DNA from: an uncultured Cohaesibacter sp.
GTDB lineage: Bacteria > Pseudomonadota > Alphaproteobacteria > Rhizobiales > Cohaesibacteraceae
Reading direction: 5' to 3'
NCBI RefSeq assembly: GCF_963662805.1
Contig: NZ_OY759849.1
Location: 1 to 64,000 of the forward strand
Length of the DNA: 64,000 nt
Shown here: positions 18,582 to 27,048 of the stretch, piece after piece
Position numbering within the stretch: the stretch's first letter is position 1
How the letters are laid out: every line of letters begins with the position of its first letter
Notes under the pieces: model-generated
What the model was told of the DNA's origin: nothing
Seen by the model: the letters and a program-made list of their open reading frames with translations, nothing else
The model's database searches: none
Made by a program: the position numbers and the translations under genes

Positions 18582-19190
18582 TCAACTCCCCTTGGCTGTC
18601 TTGCAGACCCCATCAAGAAAAACCGAGACCACAAGCGACGTGTGCGAAGCAATTTCTGCCTCGGACAGCGGAGGACGATTGCCCATCAGCACCGCCGTGC
18701 GCGGCGACGACAGCATGGCGTGAAACAGATGAGCGACTTCGTCTACAGAGACAGTGGCAGCATCAAGCCGGTCAGCCAGAAATGCCGATAATACCCCATG
18801 CCATTTGGGCTGGGCTTGGCTGCGAAAAATCTCGCCAAGTTCCGCATGCTCCCGGCTTTCCGCCAGCATGAGGCGAAAAAAGCCAAGATTGCGCGCCGTC
18901 ATGTGGCGGGTGAGAAACGCGTTGCCATAGCGCAACAGCTCTTCCTCCAGCGTCTCATCGCCGAAGGTGAACCTCGCTCCCTCCCCGTCAAAGCCCCGAA
19001 CCAGCGCCGCAACCAGATCAGCCTTTGACGGAAAGTAGCGATAGACCGTCTGCTTGGTCACAGCAGCCTCATTCGCCACGGCATCCATAGTTGTCCCGAC
19101 ATAGCCAAGGTCCAGAAACAGACGCTCGGCGGCATCAAGGATGGTTCGAGTTTTGACCCGTTGTTTTTCACTCATTTTCATGGGCAACAT
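18582..19190 (-). CDS. TetR/AcrR-family transcriptional regulator
   Basis: 202 aa. HTH at about residues 12-58 (AERLFLDLGYVGTTMDAVANEAAVTKQTVYRYFPSKADL region) and a C-terminal ligand domain. Three close ATGs (19190, 19181, 19175) are possible; none has a strong ribosome site. It is divergent by 71 bp from the EamA transporter, the classic layout of a TetR repressor and its exporter target, with a short dyad between them. Confidence 0.85.
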   Translation of the reverse strand: MLPMKMSEKQRVKTRTILDAAERLFLDLGYVGTTMDAVANEAAVTKQTVYRYFPSKADLVAALVRGFDGEGARFTFGDETLEEELLRYGNAFLTRHMTARNLGFFRLMLAESREHAELGEIFRSQAQPKWHGVLSAFLADRLDAATVSVDEVAHLFHAMLSSPRTAVLMGNRPPLSEAEIASHTSLVVSVFLDGVCKTAKGS

Positions 19191-19207
19191 ATTATCGCTT
19201 GAAAATC

Positions 19208-19221
19208 ATACTGACAAGTAT
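19208..19221. promoter_or_regulatory. Candidate TetR operator ATACT-N4-AGTAT
   Basis: A five-base inverted repeat with GACA between the arms, in the 71-bp spacer between the tetR-like and EamA genes. Short arms, so modest confidence. Confidence 0.35.
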
Positions 19222-19261
19222 TATATTCGCAAAATCTTAAATAAAAATTGGTTCTTTCCCA

Positions 19262-20146
19262 ATGAATTATCATGAAAAAGGTCTCAGCTATCTGCTGATC
19301 GCCGCCGCCCTGATGAGCATGGATTCCGTATTCATCCGCCTGTCAGGCCTGCAGGATTTCGCCCCCTCCCTGCTGTTCGGGGTCTTTTCGCTCATTTCCA
19401 TGCTGGCTGTGACCAGATGGCGTGAAGGCAAGTTGCTGCCCCTGATCAAGACGGGCGGTATCATGCTTGTAATCTCGGGAGCGATCATGGGCATCAGCGG
19501 AACCACCTTCACTCTGGCGGTGCAGAAAACGACCGTTGCCAACGTCCTGTTGATTTCCAGCCTGTCCCCCTTCTTCTCAGCCATCTTCAGCTGGGTCTTC
19601 CTTAGGGAAAGGATCAAATTGCAGACACTCGCTGCAATCATTCTATCCATTTTCGGGATGTATATCATCGTGCGCGGATCGCTGCAGTCCGGAGGTCTGG
19701 TCGGCGACATGCTCGCCATTCTCTGCGTCATCGCAGTCTCGCTCAACTTTGTCGTCTGGCGCAAATATTCCCACCTCAGCAGATCGCTGGTGGTTGGCGC
19801 AGGTGGTTTCTTTATTGCCCTGTTCTCGGTCGGCTTTGTTCAGCCGTCCGACTATGACATCGGCGGCGTTCTCATCATGATGATCATGGGGCTTCTCTCC
19901 GCCCCGGTTGGCCGCATGCTGATGGCCACTGCCACAAGGCTCATTCCCGCCCCCGAAGTCAGCCTCATGTCCCAAATCAAGATTGTCATCGCCCCGATGG
20001 TGGTCTGGGCGATCTTTGGTGAAGTTCCCAGTCAGGCCACGTTCATAGGCGGCAGCCTCATTTTGCTGGCTGCACTCGGACATCCATTGCTGACCATCCT
20101 CATGAAGCGCAAGAGTCGTTTAAATGAAGAGCCCGCAACCACTTGA
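19262..20146 (+). CDS. EamA/DMT-family transporter
   Basis: 294 aa with about ten membrane segments and two EamA repeats (residues about 8-140 and 150-285). The conserved end of repeat one is visible: SSLSPFFSAIFSWVFLRERIKLQTLAAIILSIFGMYI. Exports or exchanges small metabolites; the substrate is not predictable. It is probably controlled by the divergent TetR regulator. The ATG at 19262 has no obvious Shine-Dalgarno. Confidence 0.87.
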   Translation: MNYHEKGLSYLLIAAALMSMDSVFIRLSGLQDFAPSLLFGVFSLISMLAVTRWREGKLLPLIKTGGIMLVISGAIMGISGTTFTLAVQKTTVANVLLISSLSPFFSAIFSWVFLRERIKLQTLAAIILSIFGMYIIVRGSLQSGGLVGDMLAILCVIAVSLNFVVWRKYSHLSRSLVVGAGGFFIALFSVGFVQPSDYDIGGVLIMMIMGLLSAPVGRMLMATATRLIPAPEVSLMSQIKIVIAPMVVWAIFGEVPSQATFIGGSLILLAALGHPLLTILMKRKSRLNEEPATT

Positions 20147-20169
20147 ACTCACTCCGGATTTCGTCAAAG

Positions 20170-20206
20170 AAAAAAGCGCTGCCTTTTTGAAGACAGCGCT
20201 TTTTTT
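20170..20206. terminator. Bidirectional Rho-independent terminator
   Basis: AAAAAAGCGCTG, 12-nt loop, CAGCGCTTTTTTT between the convergent EamA and GH94 genes. The A run upstream and T run downstream make it work in both directions. Confidence 0.85.
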
Positions 20207-20230
20207 CATATCCAATGATTAAGAGAGCAA

Positions 20231-22675
20231 TCAGCCTATAACCGCCTCGATGCGGACAAACGTTACCCCCTCAGCCGGAGGCGGAACGATCTCGCCCTCG
20301 ATGGCGACGCCATCAACCGACAGGGCAACCCCGTTGCCCGCTCCCTTGCGCGTGACCACAATCTCATAGGTCACACCCCGGAAGGTCCGCGACACGGTGA
20401 ACCCGGTCCAGCGCTCAGGAATGCGTGGCGCAACCCGCAAGCCGGAATATTCTGGCCGAATACCGAAGATCCACTGGGTGATCGTGTAATAGTTCCACGC
20501 CGCCGTGCCCGTGAGCCAGGAGTTCTTTGCCTCACCGTGCGTTGGTGCGTCACGTCCTGCGATCATCTGAGCATAGACATATGGCTCGAGACGATGAACA
20601 TCAGATATGCCTTCGCGAGCAGACGGGCAAATGCGGGTGTAATAGTCGAATGCCCGATCACCATTGCCCAGCATCGCTTCGCCGATGATGACCCAAGGGT
20701 TGTTGTGGCAGAAGATACCGGCATTTTCCTTGTATCCCGGCGGATAGGTTGAGATCTCGCCATACTCGATCACATAGCTTGAGAAAGCAGGCTGCTGCAA
20801 CACGATGCCATGCGGCGTAGCCAGATGCTTGGCGACAGACTCGAGCGCCGTGGCCGCCTTGCCATCTTCAAGCCCAACCCCGGCCAGCACGCAGAAGCCC
20901 TGCGACTCGATGAAGATTTTGCCCTCATCATTCTCATGGCTGCCCACCTTGTGCCCATTGTCATCGTAGGCCCTAAGGAACCAGCCCCCGTCCCAGCCAT
21001 GCTCAAGGATGGTCTGTTTCATGTCGTTTGAAACGGTATTGTAATAGTAGGAATCCTCTTCGCGCCCCGACGCCATGGCGATGTCGGCAAGCTCTCTGGC
21101 GGACAGTACCATCAATCCGGCGATGAAGACCGACTCGGCGACCTTGCCGTCCTTGCTGGTCGTGGTCTGGAAACTTTCCCCCGGCGTATCCGAGAAGCAA
21201 TTGAGGTTGAGACAGTCGTTCCAGTCCGCCCGACCGATCAGGGGCAGACCATGCGGTCCCTTGCGATCAAGCGCATATTGGATGGAGCGCTTGAGATGCT
21301 CATAGAGCGGTTCCTCGGTTCCGGGCTGGCAATCGAACATAACCGGCTCGTCAAGGATCGAAAAGTCTCCGGTTTCCTTCAGATAGGCAGCGACACCAAT
21401 GATCAGCCAGTGCGGATCATCGTTGAAGTCCCCACCGATGTCATTGTTGCCCTTCTTGGTGAGCGGCTGATACTGATGATAGGCCCCGCCCGATTCGAGC
21501 TGGGTCGCAGCGATATCGAGGATGCGCTCCCGCGCCCGCGACGGCACCATGTGAACGAACCCGAGCAGATCCTGGTTGGAATCGCGGAAGCCGAGACCGC
21601 GCCCGATGCCGGACTCAAAAGACGAGGCCGAGCGCGACATGTTGAAGGTCGCCATGCACTGATAGGCATTCCAGATATTGACCATGCGGTTGGCATGCTC
21701 ATCGGGGCTCGACACCTGATAGACATTGAGCAAGCCGTCCCAGTGATGCCCAAGGGCGGCGAAAGCCTCCTCAACCGCGTCAATAGAGGTATATTTCTCG
21801 ATCAGCGGCAGAACCGTCGCCTTGTTGAGACGCTGGGAGCCCGGCGGGTCAAACTTCTGATCCTTGGCATTTTCGTGATAGCCAAGAACGAAGACGACCG
21901 TGCGGGTCTCGCCCGGCCCCAGCGTCAGCTTGACATGGTGGGAGCCCATCGGCGACCAGCCATGTGCAATGGAATTGCGGGAACGTCCTTCAGTGACAGC
22001 CAACGGCTTGTCCCAGCCACGCCACGCGCCGAGGAAGTCCTCGCGCTGGGTATCAAACCCCTCGATTTCTTCCGAGCAGGCGAAATAGGCAAAGTGATTG
22101 CGGCGTTCGCGATATTCGGTTTTGTGGTAGATGACGCCATCCTCGACCTCGACCTGCCCCGTCGACAGGTTGCGCTGGAAGTTGGTCGCATCATCCAGCG
22201 CCTCCCAAAGGCAGAATTCCACCGACGAGAACAGCGAGATATCAGCCGGGACGAGGCGCTCGTTGGAGACGGTGACCTGCCAAATCTCGAGAGTTTCATC
22301 AAGCGGCACGAAATATCGGGTGGCGGAACGGATACCATTGCGCTTGGAGGAGATGGTGGAATAGCCCATCCCGTGACGGCAACTATAGTCTTCAAGCTCA
22401 GACTGGGTTGGCATCCAGCTCGGAGACCAAAAATCCCCGTCTGCATTGTCGCGCAGATAGATATAGCGCCCGCCAAAATCCGTCGGCACATTGTTGTAGC
22501 GGCCACGTGTCAGACGGCGAAGGCGCGCATCGCGATAGTAGGAATAACCACCAGCGGTCGCCGACAGAATGCCAAAATAGCTCTGGCACCCGATATAGTT
22601 GATCCACGGAAGAGGCGTGTCGGGTCGGGTGATCACATACTCGCGTGCGACATCATCAAATCTGCCATACTTCAT
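20231..22675 (-). CDS. Glycoside hydrolase family 94 phosphorylase, cellobiose phosphorylase type
   Basis: 814 aa from ATG at 22675 (GAGGGGGAG upstream). GH94 enzymes cleave beta-glucosides with phosphate, giving glucose-1-phosphate without ATP cost. The N-terminal beta-sandwich starts MKYGRFDDVAREYVITRPDT and contains AGGYSYYRDARLRRLTRGRYN. The (alpha/alpha)6 catalytic domain has GRGLGFRDSNQDLLGFVHMVP, GGAYHQYQPLTKKGN and LIGRADWNDCLNLNCFSDTPGE, where the aspartate of ADWNDC is the general acid. These stretches match cellobiose phosphorylases better than chitobiose phosphorylases, as I recall them. There is no signal peptide, so it is cytoplasmic and needs an importer for the disaccharide. 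A promoter with a LacI-type dyad lies upstream. Confidence 0.88.
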   Translation of the reverse strand: MKYGRFDDVAREYVITRPDTPLPWINYIGCQSYFGILSATAGGYSYYRDARLRRLTRGRYNNVPTDFGGRYIYLRDNADGDFWSPSWMPTQSELEDYSCRHGMGYSTISSKRNGIRSATRYFVPLDETLEIWQVTVSNERLVPADISLFSSVEFCLWEALDDATNFQRNLSTGQVEVEDGVIYHKTEYRERRNHFAYFACSEEIEGFDTQREDFLGAWRGWDKPLAVTEGRSRNSIAHGWSPMGSHHVKLTLGPGETRTVVFVLGYHENAKDQKFDPPGSQRLNKATVLPLIEKYTSIDAVEEAFAALGHHWDGLLNVYQVSSPDEHANRMVNIWNAYQCMATFNMSRSASSFESGIGRGLGFRDSNQDLLGFVHMVPSRARERILDIAATQLESGGAYHQYQPLTKKGNNDIGGDFNDDPHWLIIGVAAYLKETGDFSILDEPVMFDCQPGTEEPLYEHLKRSIQYALDRKGPHGLPLIGRADWNDCLNLNCFSDTPGESFQTTTSKDGKVAESVFIAGLMVLSARELADIAMASGREEDSYYYNTVSNDMKQTILEHGWDGGWFLRAYDDNGHKVGSHENDEGKIFIESQGFCVLAGVGLEDGKAATALESVAKHLATPHGIVLQQPAFSSYVIEYGEISTYPPGYKENAGIFCHNNPWVIIGEAMLGNGDRAFDYYTRICPSAREGISDVHRLEPYVYAQMIAGRDAPTHGEAKNSWLTGTAAWNYYTITQWIFGIRPEYSGLRVAPRIPERWTGFTVSRTFRGVTYEIVVTRKGAGNGVALSVDGVAIEGEIVPPPAEGVTFVRIEAVIG

Positions 22676-22772
22676 GGGACACTCCCCCTCGCCTGTTATC
22701 AACTTGCGCTCACCCGTCCACCAACCGCTCTGACCGGACAGCGCACAAGACCTGTTTTCTTGTTTCGTCCCT

Positions 22773-22810
22773 ATCATACATTGCTTTGCCTGCCTAGCCA
22801 AAGCGCTTCG
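22773..22810 (-). promoter_or_regulatory. Promoter of the GH94 gene with overlapping LacI-type operator
   Basis: On the minus strand: TTGGCT (22801-22796), 17-bp spacer, TATGAT (22778-22773), start expected near 22766. The palindromic core AAGCGCTT (22801-22808) touches the -35 box, where a LacI-family repressor would block polymerase. Confidence 0.5.
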
Positions 22811-23137
22811 AATTTCCCAACTATCGTATCAAATCGAGCCAGAACCACATCGAAACCAGACACAGAAAATATTCCATCTAACTGATATTTATATGGAATA
22901 CCAATTCACATAATTCGCCCGAAAATCGCTCCTCTGGGTTCAGTCCTCTGGAAATCATCCAAATGAACTCAGCTTCCATTCGCGCCCACATTCCCACAGA
23001 CGAAGCGACAGCCAATGCAAATCATCGCCAAAAGAAACAAGGAGATTCATCTAAAGCAATGTTTTCATTAGCTAATGAAAGAACTCCAATGCGCGAAGAT
23101 TCCTCCTCCAGCAAGACAGTGCGAGAGAAACTTTCGA

Positions 23138-23175
23138 TTTCAGACAATTTCAAAGCGCTTTGAAATTGTCTGAAA
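23138..23175. repeat. 38-bp perfect palindrome centred on AAAGCGCTTT
   Basis: Nineteen bases on each side of the centre (23156/23157) pair without mismatch or spacer; the core is CAAAGCGCTTTG. The same AAGCGCTT core occurs at the GH94 promoter 350 bp away. There is no T run, so it is unlikely to be an intrinsic terminator. It may be a high-affinity auxiliary operator or a cruciform-forming site. The rest of 22811-23137 holds no supported gene. Confidence 0.8.
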
Positions 23176-23213
23176 CGTTGTAGATAATCCACAGAAAGAC
23201 ACGTCTTACACAA

Positions 23214-23245
23214 CAAAAAGGGGGCGCCGCGTTGCGCAGCACCCC
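23214..23245 (-). terminator. Rho-independent terminator of the curlin-repeat gene
   Basis: Minus strand: GGGGTGCTGCG, loop CAA, CGCGGCGCCCC (two G-U pairs), then CTTTTTG. It lies 32 bp after the stop codon. Confidence 0.75.
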
Positions 23246-23277
23246 TCTTTCAAGGTCACTCGGTCTTGCTGTGAGGC

Positions 23278-23784
23278 TCAGAACGAGCGCTGGGAAATCG
23301 CGATCATGTTGCCGGTCCCCACCTGGCTCATGCTGACGTGATTGTTGTTGCCATATTGCTGAACGGCCGCCTGATTGCCCGTCCCCTCGATGGTGGCTTC
23401 AATCGCGTTGTTCGTGCCGTTCTGCAGGAAGGCAAACAGGTTGTGAGACCCGTTTACATCGATGCTCATGCGGTTGTTCGCACCGATCTGGGTCAATTGC
23501 CCGGGCACCAACCCACTACTTGCCAGAGGCCCCGAGAAGCTGGCGCCCAGCGGGCCGCCGTTATAGTCCCCTTCAATGGAGATATCCATCACATTGCCAC
23601 TCAGCGCCCCACCCGTCAGCTCCTGACTGATTTGCAACGCATTATGCGAACCGACAATCATCAGTTCCACGACATTGCCTTCGATGTCGGCTTGATCCAT
23701 CAGCTCGATTACGTTGCCCTCGGAAGAGGCATGTGCAACCTGTGATGTCAGAAAGATGCTCAACGCCAGAAAATATTTTTTCAT
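23278..23784 (-). CDS. Curlin-repeat (CsgA/CsgB-like) secreted amyloid-type protein
   Basis: 168 aa from ATG at 23784 (AGGAG upstream). Signal peptide about residues 1-19 (MKKYFLALSIFLTSQVAHA). The mature part is rich in Asn, Gly and Gln and carries degenerate curlin repeats such as GTNNAIEATIEGTGNQAAVQQYGNNNHVSMSQVGTGN (shown here only as a pattern of N, Q and G at regular 18-24 residue spacing). Such repeats form stacked beta-arches in curli. No csgE, csgF or csgG homologue lies within the window, so secretion genes must be elsewhere or the protein is exported otherwise. It could be a nucleator or a minor amyloid subunit. Confidence 0.72.
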   Translation of the reverse strand: MKKYFLALSIFLTSQVAHASSEGNVIELMDQADIEGNVVELMIVGSHNALQISQELTGGALSGNVMDISIEGDYNGGPLGASFSGPLASSGLVPGQLTQIGANNRMSIDVNGSHNLFAFLQNGTNNAIEATIEGTGNQAAVQQYGNNNHVSMSQVGTGNMIAISQRSF

Positions 23785-23992
23785 ATCCCACTCCTGTGCT
23801 TTTGTTGAACACATCTCAGCAGGCAAAGATTTCACGCCACTTAATTGACCGCCCAAACCGCCCATGGGGTCGCAACCCGGAGGCGACTTCATGCCAACAA
23901 AGTAAATCAATGATTGTTTTCAACAGAATTACAACCAAATGCAACTCCATGAATGCAAAGTCCTGATTTAGGGTCGCAAGGGCCCAATCAAG

Positions 23993-24053
23993 GCCTTTGC
24001 CCGACAAAGGCGTTGCGAGCAAAGGCCGAAAAAACCTTGCCTGTCAAAGGCCG
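23993..24053. repeat. CAAAGGC repeat cluster in the curlin/phosphatase divergent spacer
   Basis: CAAAGGC occurs at 24005, 24020 and 24045, and in inverted form (GCCTTTG) at 23993. The 24020 and 24045 copies extend to CAAAGGCCG and are 25 bp apart. It lies in the 317-bp spacer between divergent genes and may be a regulator array; no gene is seen in this spacer. Confidence 0.45.
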
Positions 24054-24101
24054 GGATGCAATAGAGAAGTAACTCCGACATATCTTCCCTATAAGGCTCT
24101 C

Positions 24102-24860
24102 ATGGCAAGGCGACACATTTTCATCGGCGACGTTCACGGCATGCTCGACATGCTTGATGCCCTGCTCGAAAAGCTTGCCCTGAAAGCAGGAGACAAGGTC
24201 ATCTTTCTGGGAGATCTAGTGGACAAGGGCCCGGACCCGGCCGGCGTCGTCCGCCGCGTACGCCTTCTGGTCCGAGACGCCCCCTTCCGCACCATCCTTA
24301 TCGAGGGCAACCACGAAGAAGTCTATCTGCGCTACAGGCGCAACCTGCGCCAGCGCCCTGCGGTTGCCAGACAACAGGCAGAGGACCACCGTGCCCTTGT
24401 TGATCTGCATGCCACCCTGTCACACGAGGACGCTACCTTCCTCGCCAATGCCCTGCCATTCTATCGCGTGCCCGAGCATGGCATTCTGGCCCTGCATGGC
24501 GGCGTGACAAGCGACATGCTCTCCCTGCCCCAAACCGTCGAGGAAGCCAGAGCGCTCCGTGGCAAGCAGCGAAACGCCTTTCGCAAGATTCTCTACACCC
24601 GTTTCATCGACAAGGAAGGAGGCACCTTCATCACCAGAGGCAAGGAGAAGGACGGAGACCCCTTTTGGGCCGAGCGCTATGACGGACGCTTCGGTCACAT
24701 CATCTTCGGCCACAATCCCTTTCTCGACGGTCCTGCGTTGTTTCCTCATGCCACAGGGCTGGACACGGGCGCCGTCCATGGCGGTGCGCTGACCGCCCTC
24801 AGCATTGCCGAGAATGGAAGCCGCGAGTTTGTCTCGGTCCCGCACAAATCCCTGAGCTGA
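24102..24860 (+). CDS. Calcineurin-like metallophosphoesterase (PPP/ApaH-like)
   Basis: 252 aa from ATG at 24102. Metal-site motifs in order: GDVHG (residues 9-13), GDLVDKGPDP (37-46), GNHEE (69-73) and later ALHGG and FGHNPF. These coordinate two metals in PPP-type protein phosphatases and diadenosine tetraphosphatases. The family dephosphorylates proteins or hydrolyses nucleotides in the cytoplasm; no transmembrane or signal segment is visible. The gene stands alone, directly abutting and convergent with the epimerase at 24861. Confidence 0.83.
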   Translation: MARRHIFIGDVHGMLDMLDALLEKLALKAGDKVIFLGDLVDKGPDPAGVVRRVRLLVRDAPFRTILIEGNHEEVYLRYRRNLRQRPAVARQQAEDHRALVDLHATLSHEDATFLANALPFYRVPEHGILALHGGVTSDMLSLPQTVEEARALRGKQRNAFRKILYTRFIDKEGGTFITRGKEKDGDPFWAERYDGRFGHIIFGHNPFLDGPALFPHATGLDTGAVHGGALTALSIAENGSREFVSVPHKSLS

Positions 24861-25871
24861 TCAAAGATTGAAATAATCCCGGTACCAGTCAACGAACCGG
24901 CCAACGCCGTCCTTCACCGGGGTATCCGGGGCGTAGCCGGTGAGTTTTTTCAAAAGGCTGGCATCGGCCCAGGTTGCCGGAACGTCTCCCGCCTGCATCG
25001 GCAGAAGATTGCGCCGCGCCGTCTTGCCCAGAGAGGCTTCGATCGCCGCGATAAAGTCTGTCAGCTGGACCGCATCCGAATTGCCGATATTGACGACACG
25101 GAACGGCGCGACGGGCGAAAGGCTGTCCCCCTCCTCCACGACACCATCATCCGGACGTTGTGGCACGGCGTCGATCAACAACCAGATGGCATGAACCAGA
25201 TCCTCGACATAGGTGAAGTCGCGCTTCATGTCGCCATGGTTATAGACATCAATCGGCTGGTCCTCAAGGATCGCCTTGGTGAACTTGAACAGCGCCATAT
25301 CAGGACGCCCCCACGGGCCATAGACCGTGAAGAAGCGGAACATGGTGATCGGAAGCCCAAAGAGATGGGCATAGGAATGAGCCATGCTTTCGCTCGACTT
25401 CTTCGTCGCGGCGTAGAAGGACATCTGGTGATCAGCCTTGTCCGTCTCGCGGTAGGGCATCTCCTCATTGGCTCCATAGGCCGACGAGGTGGAGGCCAGC
25501 AGCATGTGCTGTGGCGGAAAGGCACGCGCGGCCTCCAGCAGCTCAAAGGTACCGATTATGTTGCTTTCGAGATAGGCCCGCGGGTTTTCGATGGAATAAC
25601 GCACCCCGGCCTGTGCGGCCAGATGGATGACAACATCGGGCCTTTCCTCTTCGAACAGGCTCATCAGCAATCCGGGCGTCTCGACCATGTCGTGAATGGA
25701 GCGATAGCCTTCGTTCTGCTTCAGCATCGCTTCGCGTCGACGCTTGAGCTGCACATCGTAATAGTCCGACAGACAGTCAAGACCAACGACCCGCCAGCCT
25801 TCGCTCAAGAGCTTCTGGCAAACGAAGGAACCAATGAAACCGGCTGAACCTGTAACAAGCGCTGTGGGCAT
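24861..25871 (-). CDS. lpsL: UDP-glucuronate 4-epimerase (LpsL-like)
   Basis: 336 aa SDR epimerase: NAD-binding TGSAGFIGSFV at residues 7-17, STSSAYGANEEMPY with the catalytic Ser/Thr region near 128, and the YAATKKSSE pair (YxxxK) near 153. It converts UDP-glucuronate to UDP-galacturonate, a precursor of acidic surface polysaccharides. It sits 10 bp downstream of UDP-glucose dehydrogenase on the same strand. Adjacent lpsL and rkpK genes are known from Sinorhizobium capsule/LPS loci, which supports the name; the symbol rests on family and context. Confidence 0.83.
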   Translation of the reverse strand: MPTALVTGSAGFIGSFVCQKLLSEGWRVVGLDCLSDYYDVQLKRRREAMLKQNEGYRSIHDMVETPGLLMSLFEEERPDVVIHLAAQAGVRYSIENPRAYLESNIIGTFELLEAARAFPPQHMLLASTSSAYGANEEMPYRETDKADHQMSFYAATKKSSESMAHSYAHLFGLPITMFRFFTVYGPWGRPDMALFKFTKAILEDQPIDVYNHGDMKRDFTYVEDLVHAIWLLIDAVPQRPDDGVVEEGDSLSPVAPFRVVNIGNSDAVQLTDFIAAIEASLGKTARRNLLPMQAGDVPATWADASLLKKLTGYAPDTPVKDGVGRFVDWYRDYFNL

Positions 25872-25881
25872 GGCAATCCGG

Positions 25882-27048
25882 TCAATCCGACCCGAAAAGG
25901 TCTCTGGTGAAGACCTTGTCGGTCACATCACGGATTTCATCCGCCATGCGGTTGGCGACAATGATATCCGAGCGGCGTTTGAATTCGTCAAGGTCGGCAA
26001 CGACGACCGAATTGAAAAAGCTCTCATCCTTCAGGGACGGCTCATAGACAATCACTTCGATGCCCTTGGCTTTGATCCGCTTCATGATGCCCTGAATGGA
26101 GGAGCTGCGGAAGTTGTCAGAGTTGGCCTTCATCACGAGCCGGTAAACACCGACGGTTTTGGGCCGCTCCGCGATGATCTGATCGGCGATGAAGTCCTTG
26201 CGCGTGGTGTTGGCCTCCACAATCGCGTAAATCAGGTTCTGCGGCACCTGAGAATAGTTGGCGAGCAGCTGCTTGGTATCCTTGGGCAGGCAATAGCCAC
26301 CATAGCCGAAGGACGGGTTGTTGTAATGATCGCCAATCCTCGGATCAAGCCCGACACCCTCGACAATCTGGCGCGTGTTCATGCCATTGGCCATGGCATA
26401 GCTGTCGAGCTCATTGAAATAGGCAACCCGCATGGCAAGGTAGGTATTGGCAAACAGCTTGATGGCCTCGGCCTCTGATGGATCAGTGAAGAGGATCGGC
26501 ACATCCTTCTTGATCGCCCCTTCCACCAAAAGCTGCGCAAAGGTCTCCGCCCGCGCAGACCGCTCTCCGACGATGATGCGAGACGGATAGAGGTTATCGT
26601 AAAGCGCGTGCCCCTCGCGCAGGAATTCGGGCGAAAAGATCACCTGAGTGACACCCAACTCTTCTCGGACCCGCTCGACAAATCCGACAGGGATCGTCGA
26701 CTTGATCACGATGGTCGCGTCAGCATTGCGCTCAACGACCGCGCGGATGACCGCCTCGACGGACGAGGTGTTAAAATAGTTCGTGTCGGGATCGTAGTTG
26801 GTTGGCGTTGCGACGACGACGAAGTCGGCACCGGGATAGGCAACATCGGGATCTGTCGTAGCGGACAGATTGAGCTGCTTGCTGCTCAGATAGTCCTCGA
26901 TCTCGGTGTCCACGATCGGGCTCTTGCGGTCATTGACGAGGCCCACCTTCTTCTGGTCGATATCGACCGCGACAACTTCATGGTTTTGCGCAAACAGAAT
27001 GGCGTTGGAAAGGCCTACATATCCGATACCGGCAACAACGATCTTCAT
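25882..27048 (-). CDS. UDP-glucose 6-dehydrogenase (Ugd/RkpK)
   Basis: 388 aa from ATG at 27048; an in-frame ATG three codons earlier (27057) is possible. NAD-binding GIGYVGLSNAI at residues 7-17, substrate/NAD segment FSPEFLREGHALYDNLYPSRIIVG near 135, and the catalytic-cysteine motif GGYCLPKDTKQ near 250. It oxidises UDP-glucose twice to UDP-glucuronate. Together with the epimerase at 24861 it supplies uronic acids for the capsule exported by the KpsMTED system nearby. Confidence 0.93.
   Translation of the reverse strand: MKIVVAGIGYVGLSNAILFAQNHEVVAVDIDQKKVGLVNDRKSPIVDTEIEDYLSSKQLNLSATTDPDVAYPGADFVVVATPTNYDPDTNYFNTSSVEAVIRAVVERNADATIVIKSTIPVGFVERVREELGVTQVIFSPEFLREGHALYDNLYPSRIIVGERSARAETFAQLLVEGAIKKDVPILFTDPSEAEAIKLFANTYLAMRVAYFNELDSYAMANGMNTRQIVEGVGLDPRIGDHYNNPSFGYGGYCLPKDTKQLLANYSQVPQNLIYAIVEANTTRKDFIADQIIAERPKTVGVYRLVMKANSDNFRSSSIQGIMKRIKAKGIEVIVYEPSLKDESFFNSVVVADLDEFKRRSDIIVANRMADEIRDVTDKVFTRDLFGSD

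Noticed and set aside
21251..22885. Open frame of about 540 codons antisense to the GH94 gene
   Set aside because: The GH94 protein on the other strand is motif-complete. The antisense product has no recognisable domain.
22963..23163. Small open frame of 66 codons across the 38-bp palindrome
   Set aside because: No ribosome site, low complexity and overlap with the palindrome.
23993..24053. CRISPR-like array
   Set aside because: Repeats are only 7-9 bp with irregular spacing and no cas genes; more likely regulator sites.
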